Source: Acidobacteriota bacterium (GTDB lineage Bacteria > Acidobacteriota > Vicinamibacteria > Vicinamibacterales > CAVVIG01). Taken from it: a stretch of DNA of 37,460 nucleotides. Below the pieces are notes generated by a model. The model was not told where the DNA came from. It searched no databases and was given only the letters and a program-made list of their open reading frames with translations. The stretch is from assembly GCA_016195265.1 (NCBI GenBank), contig JACPZW010000065.1, positions 1 to 37,460 of the forward strand, written 5' to 3'. Positions 23,248-31,208 of the stretch are shown one piece after another. Position 1 is the first letter of the stretch; each line of letters opens with the position of its first letter. The translations under genes were made by a program, and so were the position numbers.

Positions 23248-24153
23248 TTAGACCGGTTCGGCGTCTTCGGAGAGCTCGAGCGCGAGGGGCGCGGCGTCGA
23301 GAATGCTCGGCACCGACCGCGTCGCCCGCTTCGCCTTGGCCGCGCGCGCCTCCTCGTAGATCCGCTTCGGCACCGACTGGAGGTCCCACGCCAGGCCGAC
23401 GGCCGCCATCGCCCGGATGACGTACCAGGTGACGTCGAATTCCCACCAGTAGAAGCCGTTGCGGGCCGATCGCTGGTAGCGGTGGTGGTTGTTGTGCCAG
23501 CCCTCGCCGACGGCAAAGAAGGCGGTCACCGGATTGTTGCGCGACTCGTCGACCGTTTCGAAGCGGCGCGAGCCGAACATGTGGTTCACGGTGTTGATCG
23601 CGAACGTCGCGTGCGCCAGCGTCATCGTCGGGAGGCAGAAGCCGTAGACGAGCCACGGCCAGCCGCCGGCGAGATACATCGCCACCGCGAGGATGGCCGG
23701 CGGCATGAAGAAATACTTCTCGAGCCAGGCGATTTCCGGCACCGGCGAGAAATCGCGGATGACCGGGTTGGTCGCCTCGACTTTGTCGTACTTCGTGTCG
23801 TTGAGGAACCAGCCGATGTGCGCGTAGTAGACGCCGCTGACCATCGGGCTGTGCGGATCGCCGTCGCGGTCCGCGAACCTGTGGTGGTTCACGTGGTGGC
23901 CGGCCCACCACAACGGCCCCTTCTGCATCGCCGCGGTGCCGATGAACGTCCACACGAAGCGCGCGACGCGGTTCATCTTGAACGAGCGGTGCGCGAAGTA
24001 GCGATGGAACGCGAGGGTGAGCCCGACGGCGCGCAGGAAGTGCGATGCGGCCCAGAGACCGACGTACGCCCAGCGGAACGGCACGGCGAACACAAGCAAC
24101 GCGCTGACTTGCACGGTCCAGAAGATCGCAATCTGCAGGAAGTTTGGTAGCAC
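23248..24153 (-). CDS. Acyl-CoA / acyl-lipid delta-9 fatty acid desaturase
   Basis: This 301-residue membrane protein has the three His boxes of the stearoyl-CoA desaturase family: HRYFAH (50-55), HHVNHH (86-91) and HNNHH (220-224). Hydrophobic spans lie before box 1 and between boxes 2 and 3. It inserts a cis double bond into acyl chains using a di-iron centre, oxygen and an electron donor. The GTG start at 24153 is 2 bases after the stop of the ABC permease, so it is the last gene of that operon or is read through from it. The link between export and lipid desaturation is not explained. Confidence 0.92.
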   Translation of the reverse strand: MLPNFLQIAIFWTVQVSALLVFAVPFRWAYVGLWAASHFLRAVGLTLAFHRYFAHRSFKMNRVARFVWTFIGTAAMQKGPLWWAGHHVNHHRFADRDGDPHSPMVSGVYYAHIGWFLNDTKYDKVEATNPVIRDFSPVPEIAWLEKYFFMPPAILAVAMYLAGGWPWLVYGFCLPTMTLAHATFAINTVNHMFGSRRFETVDESRNNPVTAFFAVGEGWHNNHHRYQRSARNGFYWWEFDVTWYVIRAMAAVGLAWDLQSVPKRIYEEARAAKAKRATRSVPSILDAAPLALELSEDAEPV

Positions 24154-24155
24154 GA

Positions 24156-25322
24156 TTAGATTTCTCTCAGCGCTCGGGCGACGGGAATCCGGGCCGCGCG
24201 AATTGCGGGGAGCAGGCCGCCAACGGCTCCCATCAGCGCGGAAAACAGAAGACCGCCGGCCAGCAGGCCCGGCGTGATGCGAAACTTGAACGCCAACTCG
24301 CTGAAACTCGCCATGTTCATCGTCCCGGTCGACAAGCCGTGCACCGGCAGCGCCAGCACGCAGCCGATCGCGCCGCCGACCAGCGCCAGGGCGACCGATT
24401 CGGCCAGGAACGCCGTGACAATTCTCACACGAGAGAAGCCCAGGGCGCGCAGCGTGCCGATCTCGCGCGTCCGGTACGCGACCGCCGCGTACATCGTGTT
24501 CATCGCGCCGAACACGGCGCCGATCGACAGGATGACACTCACGAACGTCGCGAAGACGCGAATCAGCGTCGTCGTCGTCGCGGACTGATCGGCATAGTAC
24601 TCCGGCTCGCGCTGCGGCTTCAGATCCAGCCGGGGATCGGCCGCGATGGCGGCGTCCAGCGAGTCAAACACCGACGGATCGGTCAATTTCGCGATGATCG
24701 ACTGGTACCCGCCGCGCTGGAACGCCGGCATCATCAGATCGACGTCGCCCCATACTTCGGATTCGAACGACGCGTCCTCGGCGGTGAAGATGCCGGCCAC
24801 TTTCCACGTGGTGCTGCCGAACTTCACGTCGCTGCCGAGCGCCAGGCCCTTGAACCGGGTCAGCGCCTGCTTGCCGACGTTGATCTCGCGCGTCCCAGGC
24901 GCGAAGCGCCGCCCCTCGACGAACTTCAGCGTGTCGCGCACCTCGAAGGCCCTGGGGCCGACGCCGCGCAGTGGCACGTTGGCCGGCTGGTTGTCGGTGA
25001 CGCGCGGCAGCGAGATGATGACGAGGAGCTCCGGCGACGCGAGCGGCCGGCCGTCCGGCCCGCGCGCAATCTGCGGCAGGCTTTCGATGATCGGAACCTG
25101 CGACTTCAGCACGGCGCTCAGATTTTCCGACGTCGACCCCTTGCGCAGGATGATCGCGTTGTCCGGGGACCCGCTGGCGACAAGCGTCGAGCGGAAGCCC
25201 TGCGCGATCGCGAGCGTCATGACGAACACCGCGACGACCATGGCAATGCCCATCGCCGTCATCGCGGCCGTGCCCTTCCGCACGATCATCGACCGGAGGT
25301 TGTAATTCGAGATCAGTCCCAT
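24156..25322 (-). CDS. ABC transporter permease, MacB/FtsX type (second permease)
   Basis: This 388-residue protein has the MacB/FtsX plan. One N-terminal membrane span (MTAMGIAMVVAVFVMTLAIA) is followed by a periplasmic domain of about 220 residues and three C-terminal spans. It carries the conserved EIGTLRALGFSRVRI loop that touches the ATPase, and ends IPVARALREI. With the other permease and the ATPase it would form an exporter or an outer-membrane-directed mechanotransmission system. A 7-bp array of ten units separates it from the upstream permease and gives a GAGAG ribosome site. Confidence 0.9.
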   Translation of the reverse strand: MGLISNYNLRSMIVRKGTAAMTAMGIAMVVAVFVMTLAIAQGFRSTLVASGSPDNAIILRKGSTSENLSAVLKSQVPIIESLPQIARGPDGRPLASPELLVIISLPRVTDNQPANVPLRGVGPRAFEVRDTLKFVEGRRFAPGTREINVGKQALTRFKGLALGSDVKFGSTTWKVAGIFTAEDASFESEVWGDVDLMMPAFQRGGYQSIIAKLTDPSVFDSLDAAIAADPRLDLKPQREPEYYADQSATTTTLIRVFATFVSVILSIGAVFGAMNTMYAAVAYRTREIGTLRALGFSRVRIVTAFLAESVALALVGGAIGCVLALPVHGLSTGTMNMASFSELAFKFRITPGLLAGGLLFSALMGAVGGLLPAIRAARIPVARALREI

Positions 25323-25323
25323 C

Positions 25324-25393
25324 CAGCTCTCAGCTTTCAGCGCTCGGCTTTTGGCTCTTACTTTTCACTTTTCAGTTTTCTGTTTTCAGTTTC
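25324..25393. repeat. Ten-unit 7-bp array filling the spacer between two permease genes
   Basis: Ten consecutive units of exactly 7 bases. Examples in order are cagctct, cagcttt, cagcgct, cggcttt, and later tactttt, cactttt, cagtttt, ctgtttt, cagtttc. The unit drifts from GC-rich to T-rich along the array. It runs from one base after the downstream start codon complement to the first base of the upstream stop complement, so the spacer is nothing but array. Confidence 0.92.
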
Positions 25394-26547
25394 TAAGCTA
25401 CTCGTCTCAACGCGTCAACAATCTTCAGCCTCGACGCCATCGTCGCCGGGATCAAAGCCGCCAGCAGGCCTATCACGGCGCCGAGGCCGACGCCCGTGAC
25501 CGCGTTCCAGTTGTTCACGCCGAACTGCGGAATGAACCCGCCGGCCGCGGACAGGAACTCACCGTTGATGATGAGCCGCGCGGCACCCGCGCCGAGCGCG
25601 CCGCCGACAATCGAGACGGCAAGCCCCTCGCCCACCACCAGCAGGAAGATCGTCGCCGACTGGAAGCCCAGCGTGCGCATCACGGCGATTTCCGTCGTGC
25701 GCTCGCGCACGGACATCGCCATCGTGTTGCCCGCGACGAACAGCGTCGTGATGACGACCGCCAGCGCGACGCTGCCGAGCAGCAGGTTCAGGTTGCCGAG
25801 CATCGACGCGAACGACGCCTGGAACTGCTTCTCCGTGTCGGTCTTCGTCTCGTTGGGCGAGTTCGCGAATTTCTCATCGATCGCCTGGGACACGCGGGGC
25901 GCGGCGTCGGGGTTCGCCAACTGCGAGACGATCCAGCCGACCTGCCCATGGACGGCGCCGCGCTCGTCCACGTACTTCCAGTGAAAGAGCAGCGTCTGGT
26001 CGTCGACGGCGCTGCTGCCCGCCTTGTAGACGCCGCGAATCGTGAATGGATAGTCCTGCGTGCCGTAGTACGGAATGCCCGGCCGGAGCACAATCTTGTC
26101 GCCGACGTGCCAGTCGAAGCGCTTGATGAGCCCGGACCCGACGAGGCAGCCGGTCCGATCCTCGAGGAACGCCTTCTTGACTTCGGGCGTCACGATGATC
26201 TCCGGGTACATGCGCAGGTAGCTTTCGGGCTCGATGGCGATGTTGGCGAAGAAGTTCTTGGGATCTTTGTAGATGCCGCCGAACCAGTTCGCCCACGTCA
26301 GGTCCTGGACGCCCGGCACGGTGCGGATCGCGTCGACGTGGCTCGTCGGCATGTTGAAGATCATCGACGTCGAGCGGATCGTGATGACGCGCGTCGACGA
26401 GCTCGCCTCGGTCGCCGCGTTGAAGCCGTCGAGCACGGCGCGCAGCGACGAGAACAGGAACACGGCGATTGCCACGCTGAGCACGGTGAGCGTCGTCCGC
26501 CGCTTGCTGCGCCGCGCGCTCTTCAACACAAGGTTGACGAATTTCAT
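25393..26547 (-). CDS. ABC transporter permease, MacB/FtsX type (first permease)
   Basis: This 384-residue protein has an N-terminal span (TLTVLSVAIAVFLFSSLRAV), a periplasmic MacB-like domain, and three C-terminal spans with the ATPase-contact loop TEIAVMRTLGFQSATIF. ATG 26547 is preferred to the longer frame because AGGGAG lies just upstream and MKFVNLVLKSARRSKRRTT is a typical start. It follows the ATPase gene by 64 bases containing a faint accacaaag-like repeat. Confidence 0.9.
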   Translation of the reverse strand: MKFVNLVLKSARRSKRRTTLTVLSVAIAVFLFSSLRAVLDGFNAATEASSSTRVITIRSTSMIFNMPTSHVDAIRTVPGVQDLTWANWFGGIYKDPKNFFANIAIEPESYLRMYPEIIVTPEVKKAFLEDRTGCLVGSGLIKRFDWHVGDKIVLRPGIPYYGTQDYPFTIRGVYKAGSSAVDDQTLLFHWKYVDERGAVHGQVGWIVSQLANPDAAPRVSQAIDEKFANSPNETKTDTEKQFQASFASMLGNLNLLLGSVALAVVITTLFVAGNTMAMSVRERTTEIAVMRTLGFQSATIFLLVVGEGLAVSIVGGALGAGAARLIINGEFLSAAGGFIPQFGVNNWNAVTGVGLGAVIGLLAALIPATMASRLKIVDALRRVA

Positions 26548-26611
26548 GAGAGGCTCCCTGCGCAGCACCACCCAGAATGACCCGCGAAGAATGAACCACA
26601 AAGATCACAAA

Positions 26612-27295
26612 TCATGCTTTCACCTGCTCGACGAGTGTGCCCTTCTCCAAGTGCAGCAAGTGCGACGCGCGCTCGGCGGCGTGCGGGTCGTGCGTCACCA
26701 TCACGATCGTCTTCTTGTACTCCTGATTCAGCCGCTGCAGCAGCGTCAGCACTTCGCCGGCCGACTTCGCGTCGAGGTCGCCCGTGGGCTCGTCTGCGAG
26801 CAGCAGCTTCGGATCGGTGACGATAGCGCGCGCGATCGCGACGCGCTGCTCCTGTCCGCCCGACAGCTGGCGCGGGTAGTGCTGCGCGCGGTCGCCGAGC
26901 CCGACGATGTTGAGCGCCGTCATCACGTGATCGCGCCGCTGCGCCTTCGACAGGCTCGTCAGCAGCAGCGGGAGCTCGACGTTCTCGAACGCCGTCAGCA
27001 CGGGAATCAGGTTGTAGAGCTGGAAGATGAAGCCGATGTTCCGGGCGCGCCACGCCGCGAGCGCGCGCTCCGACAGGCCGCCGATCTCGGTGTCGCCGAT
27101 GCGCACCGACCCGCGCGTCGGCCGGTCGATCCCGGCAAGCAGGTTCAGCAGCGTGGACTTCCCCGATCCCGACGGCCCCATCAGGCCGAGGTAGTCGCCC
27201 TCGGGTACGGTGATGGACACGCGATCGAGCACGGGAATCTCAATCGCGTCCCGGCGGTACGACTTGGAGACCTCCCGCAGTTCGATCAACGCCAT
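26612..27295 (-). CDS. ABC transporter ATP-binding protein (LolD/MacB type)
   Basis: This 227-residue ATPase has Walker A GPSGSGKS (40-47), Q-loop [19 protein letters not shown], signature LSGGQEQR, Walker [11 protein letters not shown] and H-loop THDP. The Q-loop surroundings mark the LolD/MacB subfamily. The ATG at 27295 lies 2 bases after the true stop of the adaptor gene. The N-terminal half of the adaptor is in the same reading frame as this gene, so ribosomes that do not shift would run straight into it and make a chimera. Confidence 0.93.
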   Translation of the reverse strand: MALIELREVSKSYRRDAIEIPVLDRVSITVPEGDYLGLMGPSGSGKSTLLNLLAGIDRPTRGSVRIGDTEIGGLSERALAAWRARNIGFIFQLYNLIPVLTAFENVELPLLLTSLSKAQRRDHVMTALNIVGLGDRAQHYPRQLSGGQEQRVAIARAIVTDPKLLLADEPTGDLDAKSAGEVLTLLQRLNQEYKKTIVMVTHDPHAAERASHLLHLEKGTLVEQVKA

Positions 27296-27297
27296 CG

Positions 27298-28579
27298 CTA
27301 CGTCCCCTTCACGCGCACGACCGCGCGATCGGTCAATCCCGGAGGGGGATTCAGAATCAGCGTCTCGCCCGGCGCGACGCCGCTCTTCACTTCCACCTGA
27401 TCGAGACGCTCGGGCCCCAGCGTTACCGCGCGGCGCTTCGCGGCGCCCGCCGTCACGACCCAGACGATCTGCTGGCCGCCTTGCTCCGCCACGGTGCGCT
27501 TCGGCACCAGGACGATCGGCGGCGGCGGCGGGACCGAGGTGCCTGTCACCTGCCTGTCCCTCCTTGGCACGGTTTTCTTGGAACGTGACGCTCGCCGTCA
27601 TCTCCGGCTTCACGGTCGCGTCCGCGTCCAGGATGCTGACGCGCACCTCGACGATCGATTTGGCGCGATCGGCGGACGGAAAAATCTGCCGCAGGCGGCC
27701 CTTGAAGACCCGATCCTGATACGCCTGCAGCTTCACTTCCGCCGGCATCGCCGGCTTCAGCTTCGCGACGTTGTTCTCGCTCACTTCCGTCTGCACCTCG
27801 AGCTCGCCCAGATCCGCGATCGTCGCAATCGCGCCGCCTTCCCGCGACGCCTGCCCCTGGACGCCAAAGGGCGACACGGTCTCGCCGACTTCCGCGCGCT
27901 TCTTGATGACGACCCCGTTGAACGGCGCGCGGACGTTGGTGTTCTCGAGCGTCTCCATCGCGTAGCGCAGCCGCGCGCGCGCCGACTCGATCGCCGCTTC
28001 CGCCGATTTCACCCGCGCCGCCGACACGGCGGCCGTCGCTTCCGCGCCGGTGAGCGTCGCCGTCGTCGTGATGCCGTCGCGCGCGAGCGCGTGCTGCCGC
28101 TCGACGTTGCGCGCGTCTTCGTCGCGCAGGGCTATCGCCTGCGCGAGCTGCGTCTCCGCCTCGACGATCGCGCGGCGCGACGCTTCGACCTGCGCGTCGA
28201 TGTCGGCGTGCTCGATCTCGGCCAGCACGTCGCCCTCGCGAACGCGCGTGCCCTCTTCGAACCGCAGCCGGCCGAGCCGGCCGCCGATCTTCACGCCGAC
28301 GTCGCTGCTGTGCCGCGCGACGACGTAGCCGGTCGCCACGAGCACGGGCAGCGCGGTCGACCCGCCCGGCGTCGCGATCACCTGCGTCGCGCGCGCGATT
28401 TCGACCTCGGGCGCGCGGCGCGTCGCGACGTAGTCCATGGCGCGCGGATAGAACACGACCCCCGCGGCGACCAGTATCGCCAGCGCGATCCACAAGAGCC
28501 AGGGCCGCCGCGGCGCGGCGTCCCGGTCGATGCGGAGCCGGGACAGATCGCCGGCCGAAGAATCGGAATGGATTGTCAC
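27298..28579 (-). pseudogene. Efflux periplasmic adaptor (RND/MFP family), frameshifted
   Basis: The N-terminal part (GTG 28579 to about 27575) has a membrane span ([19 protein letters not shown]), a lipoyl-like half (VGGRLG-type sequence at [17 protein letters not shown]), a helical hairpin with [14 protein letters not shown], and [20 protein letters not shown]. It runs to [14 protein letters not shown]. The remaining domain ([24 protein letters not shown] to RAVVRVKGT) continues in another frame to TAG 27298-27300. The break lies near an A4 run (27573-27576) and a copy of the 11-bp repeat. Either the gene is broken, a +1 shift is used, or an indel is a sequence error. The adaptor would link the ABC permeases to the periplasm. 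Confidence 0.85.
27538..27570. repeat. 11-bp repeat in the adaptor gene at the frameshift
   Basis: Units cctgtcacctg (27542-27552) and cctgtccctcc (27553-27563) match the gltA insertion. They are flanked by ggtgcc and ggcac in inverted order. The repeat lies within 15 bases of the frame change. Confidence 0.75.
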
Positions 28580-28593
28580 GGGTACAAAAGGAA

Positions 28594-28613
28594 CGCAGGG
28601 CTGAAGCCCTGCG
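28594..28613. repeat. Palindrome upstream of the adaptor gene
   Basis: Perfect 9-bp arms cgcagggct and agccctgcg flank GA. It lies 14 bases upstream of the adaptor GTG start. The form is like the in-gene GTCCGGCT palindromes but the arms differ. Confidence 0.7.
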
Positions 28614-28656
28614 CGACAGCGTTTACGGCGTTACCGGATCGATCGGATCGCGAAAC

Positions 28657-28893
28657 CTAACTCTCTTCCTCGAACTCTTCTTCCCCCGGCGGGCCCACGC
28701 GCGTCGACGGACGCAGCGCTTCGTGGTAGTCGAACAGCGGCAGATTTCTGACGTGAAGCGACATCGTACACGCCGGCGACTTCTCGTCGACCACCACCGT
28801 CACCGGGCTGCCCTCGACTCCGTCGCGGAACGTGATGCGGCAGCCGCAGGCGAGGCGCGCGTGCGTAAACCCCTTGGACATTGCGTTGATCAT
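28657..28893 (-). CDS. Small protein of unknown function (78 residues)
   Basis: The 78-residue frame reads ARLACGCRITFRDGVEGSPVTVVVDEKSPACTMSLHVRNLPLFDYHEALRP and ends in an acidic tail (EEEFEEES). Two Cys in ACGC and one in PACT could bind a metal. A second ATG at 28881 is equally likely as the start. No family is recognised, but the composition looks coding. Confidence 0.6.
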   Translation of the reverse strand: MINAMSKGFTHARLACGCRITFRDGVEGSPVTVVVDEKSPACTMSLHVRNLPLFDYHEALRPSTRVGPPGEEEFEEES

Positions 28894-28929
28894 ATCACGC
28901 GGAGGGCGCCGCGGACCGCCGGACCCGCG

Positions 28930-29469
28930 CTACAAAAGTGCCTTGATTTCGCGCTCGAACGCCTCTTTCGACGTCAGCCCGACGTGCTTTGCGCACATCT
29001 TGCCGTCGCGCGAGATCACCACCGTCACCGGGATGCCCATGAACGGACCGAACGCATCCTGCATGTCGTCGTGATCCAGCCCCTGCAGGACTAAGTAGTT
29101 CATCTTCATCTGCGCGACGTACGGCTTCAGCTTCGACAGCGGATCATCCACCGACACGCCGACGACCTGTAATCCGCTGGCGCCGTATCGTTTCTGGAAC
29201 TCGATGAACCACGGGATCTCGATCTTGCAGGGGCCGCACCACGTCGCCCAGAAATCGAGCAGCACGACCTTGCCCTTGAGCGAGGTCAGCTTCACCGGCG
29301 TGTTGTCGACGTCCTTCAGGGTGAAGTTGAAGTTCGCCGTCTTCGCATCCGCGGGGCATGCGGCCGTTCCGGGCGCCGCAGCGCTGGCGTGCGTGAACCA
29401 GTCCGGATCCGCGTTCAACGTCAGGAGCGCCAGCGCCAGACATGCCACCGTCGCCATCGTCCATCGCAT
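28930..29469 (-). CDS. TlpA-like thiol-disulfide oxidoreductase
   Basis: This 179-residue protein has a signal peptide (MATVACLALALLTLNA) and a thioredoxin fold with FWATWCGPC (C78, C81) and the cis-Pro motif MGIPVTVVIS. It should reduce or exchange disulfides in the periplasm, for example during cytochrome c maturation. The ATG at 29469 has GGAG upstream. An alternative ATG at 29484 lies inside the 7-bp array. It follows the anti-sigma gene and may belong to that regulon. Confidence 0.9.
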   Translation of the reverse strand: MRWTMATVACLALALLTLNADPDWFTHASAAAPGTAACPADAKTANFNFTLKDVDNTPVKLTSLKGKVVLLDFWATWCGPCKIEIPWFIEFQKRYGASGLQVVGVSVDDPLSKLKPYVAQMKMNYLVLQGLDHDDMQDAFGPFMGIPVTVVISRDGKMCAKHVGLTSKEAFEREIKALL

Positions 29470-29481
29470 GCGCTCAGTCTC

Positions 29482-29516
29482 CATTCCGCAACCCGCATTC
29501 CGCGATCCGCAATGCC
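29482..29516. repeat. 7-bp array between the anti-sigma and TlpA-like genes
   Basis: Five exact units: cattccg, caacccg, cattccg, cgatccg, caatgcc. The array starts one base from the anti-sigma stop codon and supplies the GGAG sequence used by the TlpA-like gene. Confidence 0.85.
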
Positions 29517-29517
29517 A

Positions 29518-30348
29518 TTATCGCAGCGCCGCCCGGACGAACGACGCCATGCGCTCGACCTCGCGCCGCGGCTCGCTTGAGACCAGGACGAACGTCCGAT
29601 TCCCCGCGCACCAGATCGCCGCTTCATGGCCGAGGACGTCGACCAGCTCCTCGGTCCGCGCGCTGCGCGGCAGCATGAAAAGCGACACGGGCTGTCCCTG
29701 GTGCCGGTACATGATGTGCGCGACCTTGCCTTCGCCGTACAGGCACGGACGTGATCCAACCAGCTCGAGTCCGGCGCGCGACGGCTCCTCCGGCAAATGC
29801 ATGTTCCAGCCGAAGCCCGAGAGCATCGACGCCTCGACCGCCGGCGCGGTGTGATGCGTGCCGAGCGCGCTGTTCATCGCGAAGCACTTCACGTGGTCGG
29901 CGGTCAGCTCGGCGGCGAGCACACGAGACGAGGCCTCGGTGGCCTGATACAGGAACGCCCCGCCGACGACGAGGACGAGCGACGCCGCGAGCGCCCACGG
30001 GGTCGCGCGAGAGATCCACTGACGGGGTGCTGAGGTGCTGGGTGCTGGGGTGCCGAGTGCCGTGCGGAGTGTGCCCAAGGGTGCTGACATGCCGGGTGTG
30101 AAGGGCTGCGGTGCGGCGTCGCGCACGCCTTCGCAACAGCGCGCGCGCAAAGCGCCTGGCGCGCTGCCCGCGCACAACTGGTCGCGGCGGGCGGCCAGGA
30201 GGTCGTGCACGGCCCGCTCGGCTGCGACGCGCGAATGACACGGGGCGCACACGCGCAGGTGATCGTCAACGGCCTGGCGGTCGGCGTCGGGCAGCTCGCC
30301 GTCGACGAACGGCGTGACGAGTGAATCGAGATCGCGGCAGTTATGCAT
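29518..30348 (-). CDS. Zinc-finger anti-sigma factor, membrane-bound
   Basis: This 276-residue protein starts with an anti-sigma zinc domain ([19 protein letters not shown], then [13 protein letters not shown] with H-x3-C-x2-C). A linker follows, then one membrane span ([19 protein letters not shown]) and a periplasmic domain ending [10 protein letters not shown]. It should bind and hold the ECF sigma factor encoded just upstream, whose stop codon it overlaps by 8 bases. A periodic TGCTGGG repeat encodes part of the linker ([15 protein letters not shown]) before the membrane span. Confidence 0.9.
   Translation of the reverse strand: MHNCRDLDSLVTPFVDGELPDADRQAVDDHLRVCAPCHSRVAAERAVHDLLAARRDQLCAGSAPGALRARCCEGVRDAAPQPFTPGMSAPLGTLRTALGTPAPSTSAPRQWISRATPWALAASLVLVVGGAFLYQATEASSRVLAAELTADHVKCFAMNSALGTHHTAPAVEASMLSGFGWNMHLPEEPSRAGLELVGSRPCLYGEGKVAHIMYRHQGQPVSLFMLPRSARTEELVDVLGHEAAIWCAGNRTFVLVSSEPRREVERMASFVRAALR
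30028..30069. repeat. 7/8-bp repeat in the anti-sigma linker
   Basis: Units tgctgagg, tgctggg, tgctgggg, tgccgag and tgcggag recur at 7- or 8-base spacing with one 5-base unit. The reading frame stays open across it. Confidence 0.7.
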
Positions 30349-30919
30349 TGACTGATCGCATGTGGTTGAGGCGGTCGAACAGCATCTGACGGCCGCGCGA
30401 AATGCGCGACATCACGGTCCCGAGAGGAATCGACAGCATCGCGGCAATTTCGGCGTAAGAAAACTCTTCCACGTCGCGTAACCAGACCGCTTCGCGGAAC
30501 GCCTCGGGCATCGCGTCCACCGCGGCCTGCAGCTCGGGCGCCAGCGTGTCGCGCAACAGCAACGATTCCGGCGTGTCCATCGCTTCGAGTGCCCCGCCCA
30601 CCATGCGTCCCGGCGGCCCGAGGTCGGCCGCGCGGTCCACCGCCTCGCTGTCGATCTCCACCGTGTCGCGCGCACGGTCACGGGCCCGGTTCCGGGCCGT
30701 GTTATGGAGAATCGTAAACAGCCACGCCCGCAGGTTCGTGCCCGGCTCGAACTGGTCGGCCGCGCGGAACGCCTTCAGGTACATTTCCTGAACCAGGTCC
30801 TCGGCATCGGCAGGCGTTCGAGTCAGCCGCCGCGCGGCGCGATACAAACTGTCGAGAGACGCGAGTGCTTCTGCCTCAAACGAGGCCGACACCCCACGTA
30901 AACCCTCGCGCGTCTCCAT
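30341..30919 (-). CDS. ECF-type RNA polymerase sigma factor
   Basis: This 192-residue protein has region 2 ([20 protein letters not shown], then [19 protein letters not shown]) and region 4 ([38 protein letters not shown]), whose helix-turn-helix reads -35 DNA. It is typical of sigma-E-like ECF factors that pair with a zinc-binding anti-sigma factor, and that gene overlaps its stop. Its regulon may include the genes downstream (TlpA-like), but no matching promoter pair was identified. Confidence 0.93.
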   Translation of the reverse strand: METREGLRGVSASFEAEALASLDSLYRAARRLTRTPADAEDLVQEMYLKAFRAADQFEPGTNLRAWLFTILHNTARNRARDRARDTVEIDSEAVDRAADLGPPGRMVGGALEAMDTPESLLLRDTLAPELQAAVDAMPEAFREAVWLRDVEEFSYAEIAAMLSIPLGTVMSRISRGRQMLFDRLNHMRSVNA

Positions 30920-30925
30920 TTATTC

Positions 30926-31038
30926 CCGCCTTCGCTCGCCTGACGCGAGCTCCGGCGTGGCAAGCCAGCCTGTCTCGCCGAAAGGCCCAGGGCACTCGTC
31001 CCGCCGAAGCGCGGCGTCAACAAGACGCGCGAAGGCGG
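30926..31038. repeat. Palindromic element upstream of the sigma factor gene
   Basis: Nine-base inverted ends (ccgccttcg at 30926-30934 and cgaaggcgg at 31030-31038) bound a GC-rich element. An inner hairpin (gctcgc/gcgagc) lies at 30934-30950. It occupies the leader of the sigma gene and is otherwise non-coding. The rest of 30920-31208 shows no gene. Confidence 0.55.
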
Positions 31039-31135
31039 ACAGGCGGACAGTATAACCGTCTCCGAAATGGGGCAGGCGTCGCATCGCCGGGAGGACAAGA
31101 CCGCCAGAAAAAGGGCGTAATGGCGAGCATGGTGT

Positions 31136-31164
31136 TTGCAGGCGTTCGGGCGTCCAGATAAGAT
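31136..31164 (+). promoter_or_regulatory. Predicted sigma-70 promoter for the peptidase-propeller-barrel gene
   Basis: TTGCAG (31136-31141) and TAAGAT (31159-31164) are separated by 17 bases. Transcription would begin near 31171 and give a leader of about 38 bases. Confidence 0.55.
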
Positions 31165-31208
31165 CGCGGCTGGTTTCGGACCTGTCCGTCCATTCCGAGG
31201 TACCGCTT

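Noticed and set aside
25324..25393. CRISPR array
   Set aside because: Units are 7 bases with no spacers and no cas genes nearby.
26582..26607. A further tandem array (accacaaag-like) between the ATPase and first permease genes
   Set aside because: Only about two imperfect units can be counted, which is too few to claim a period.
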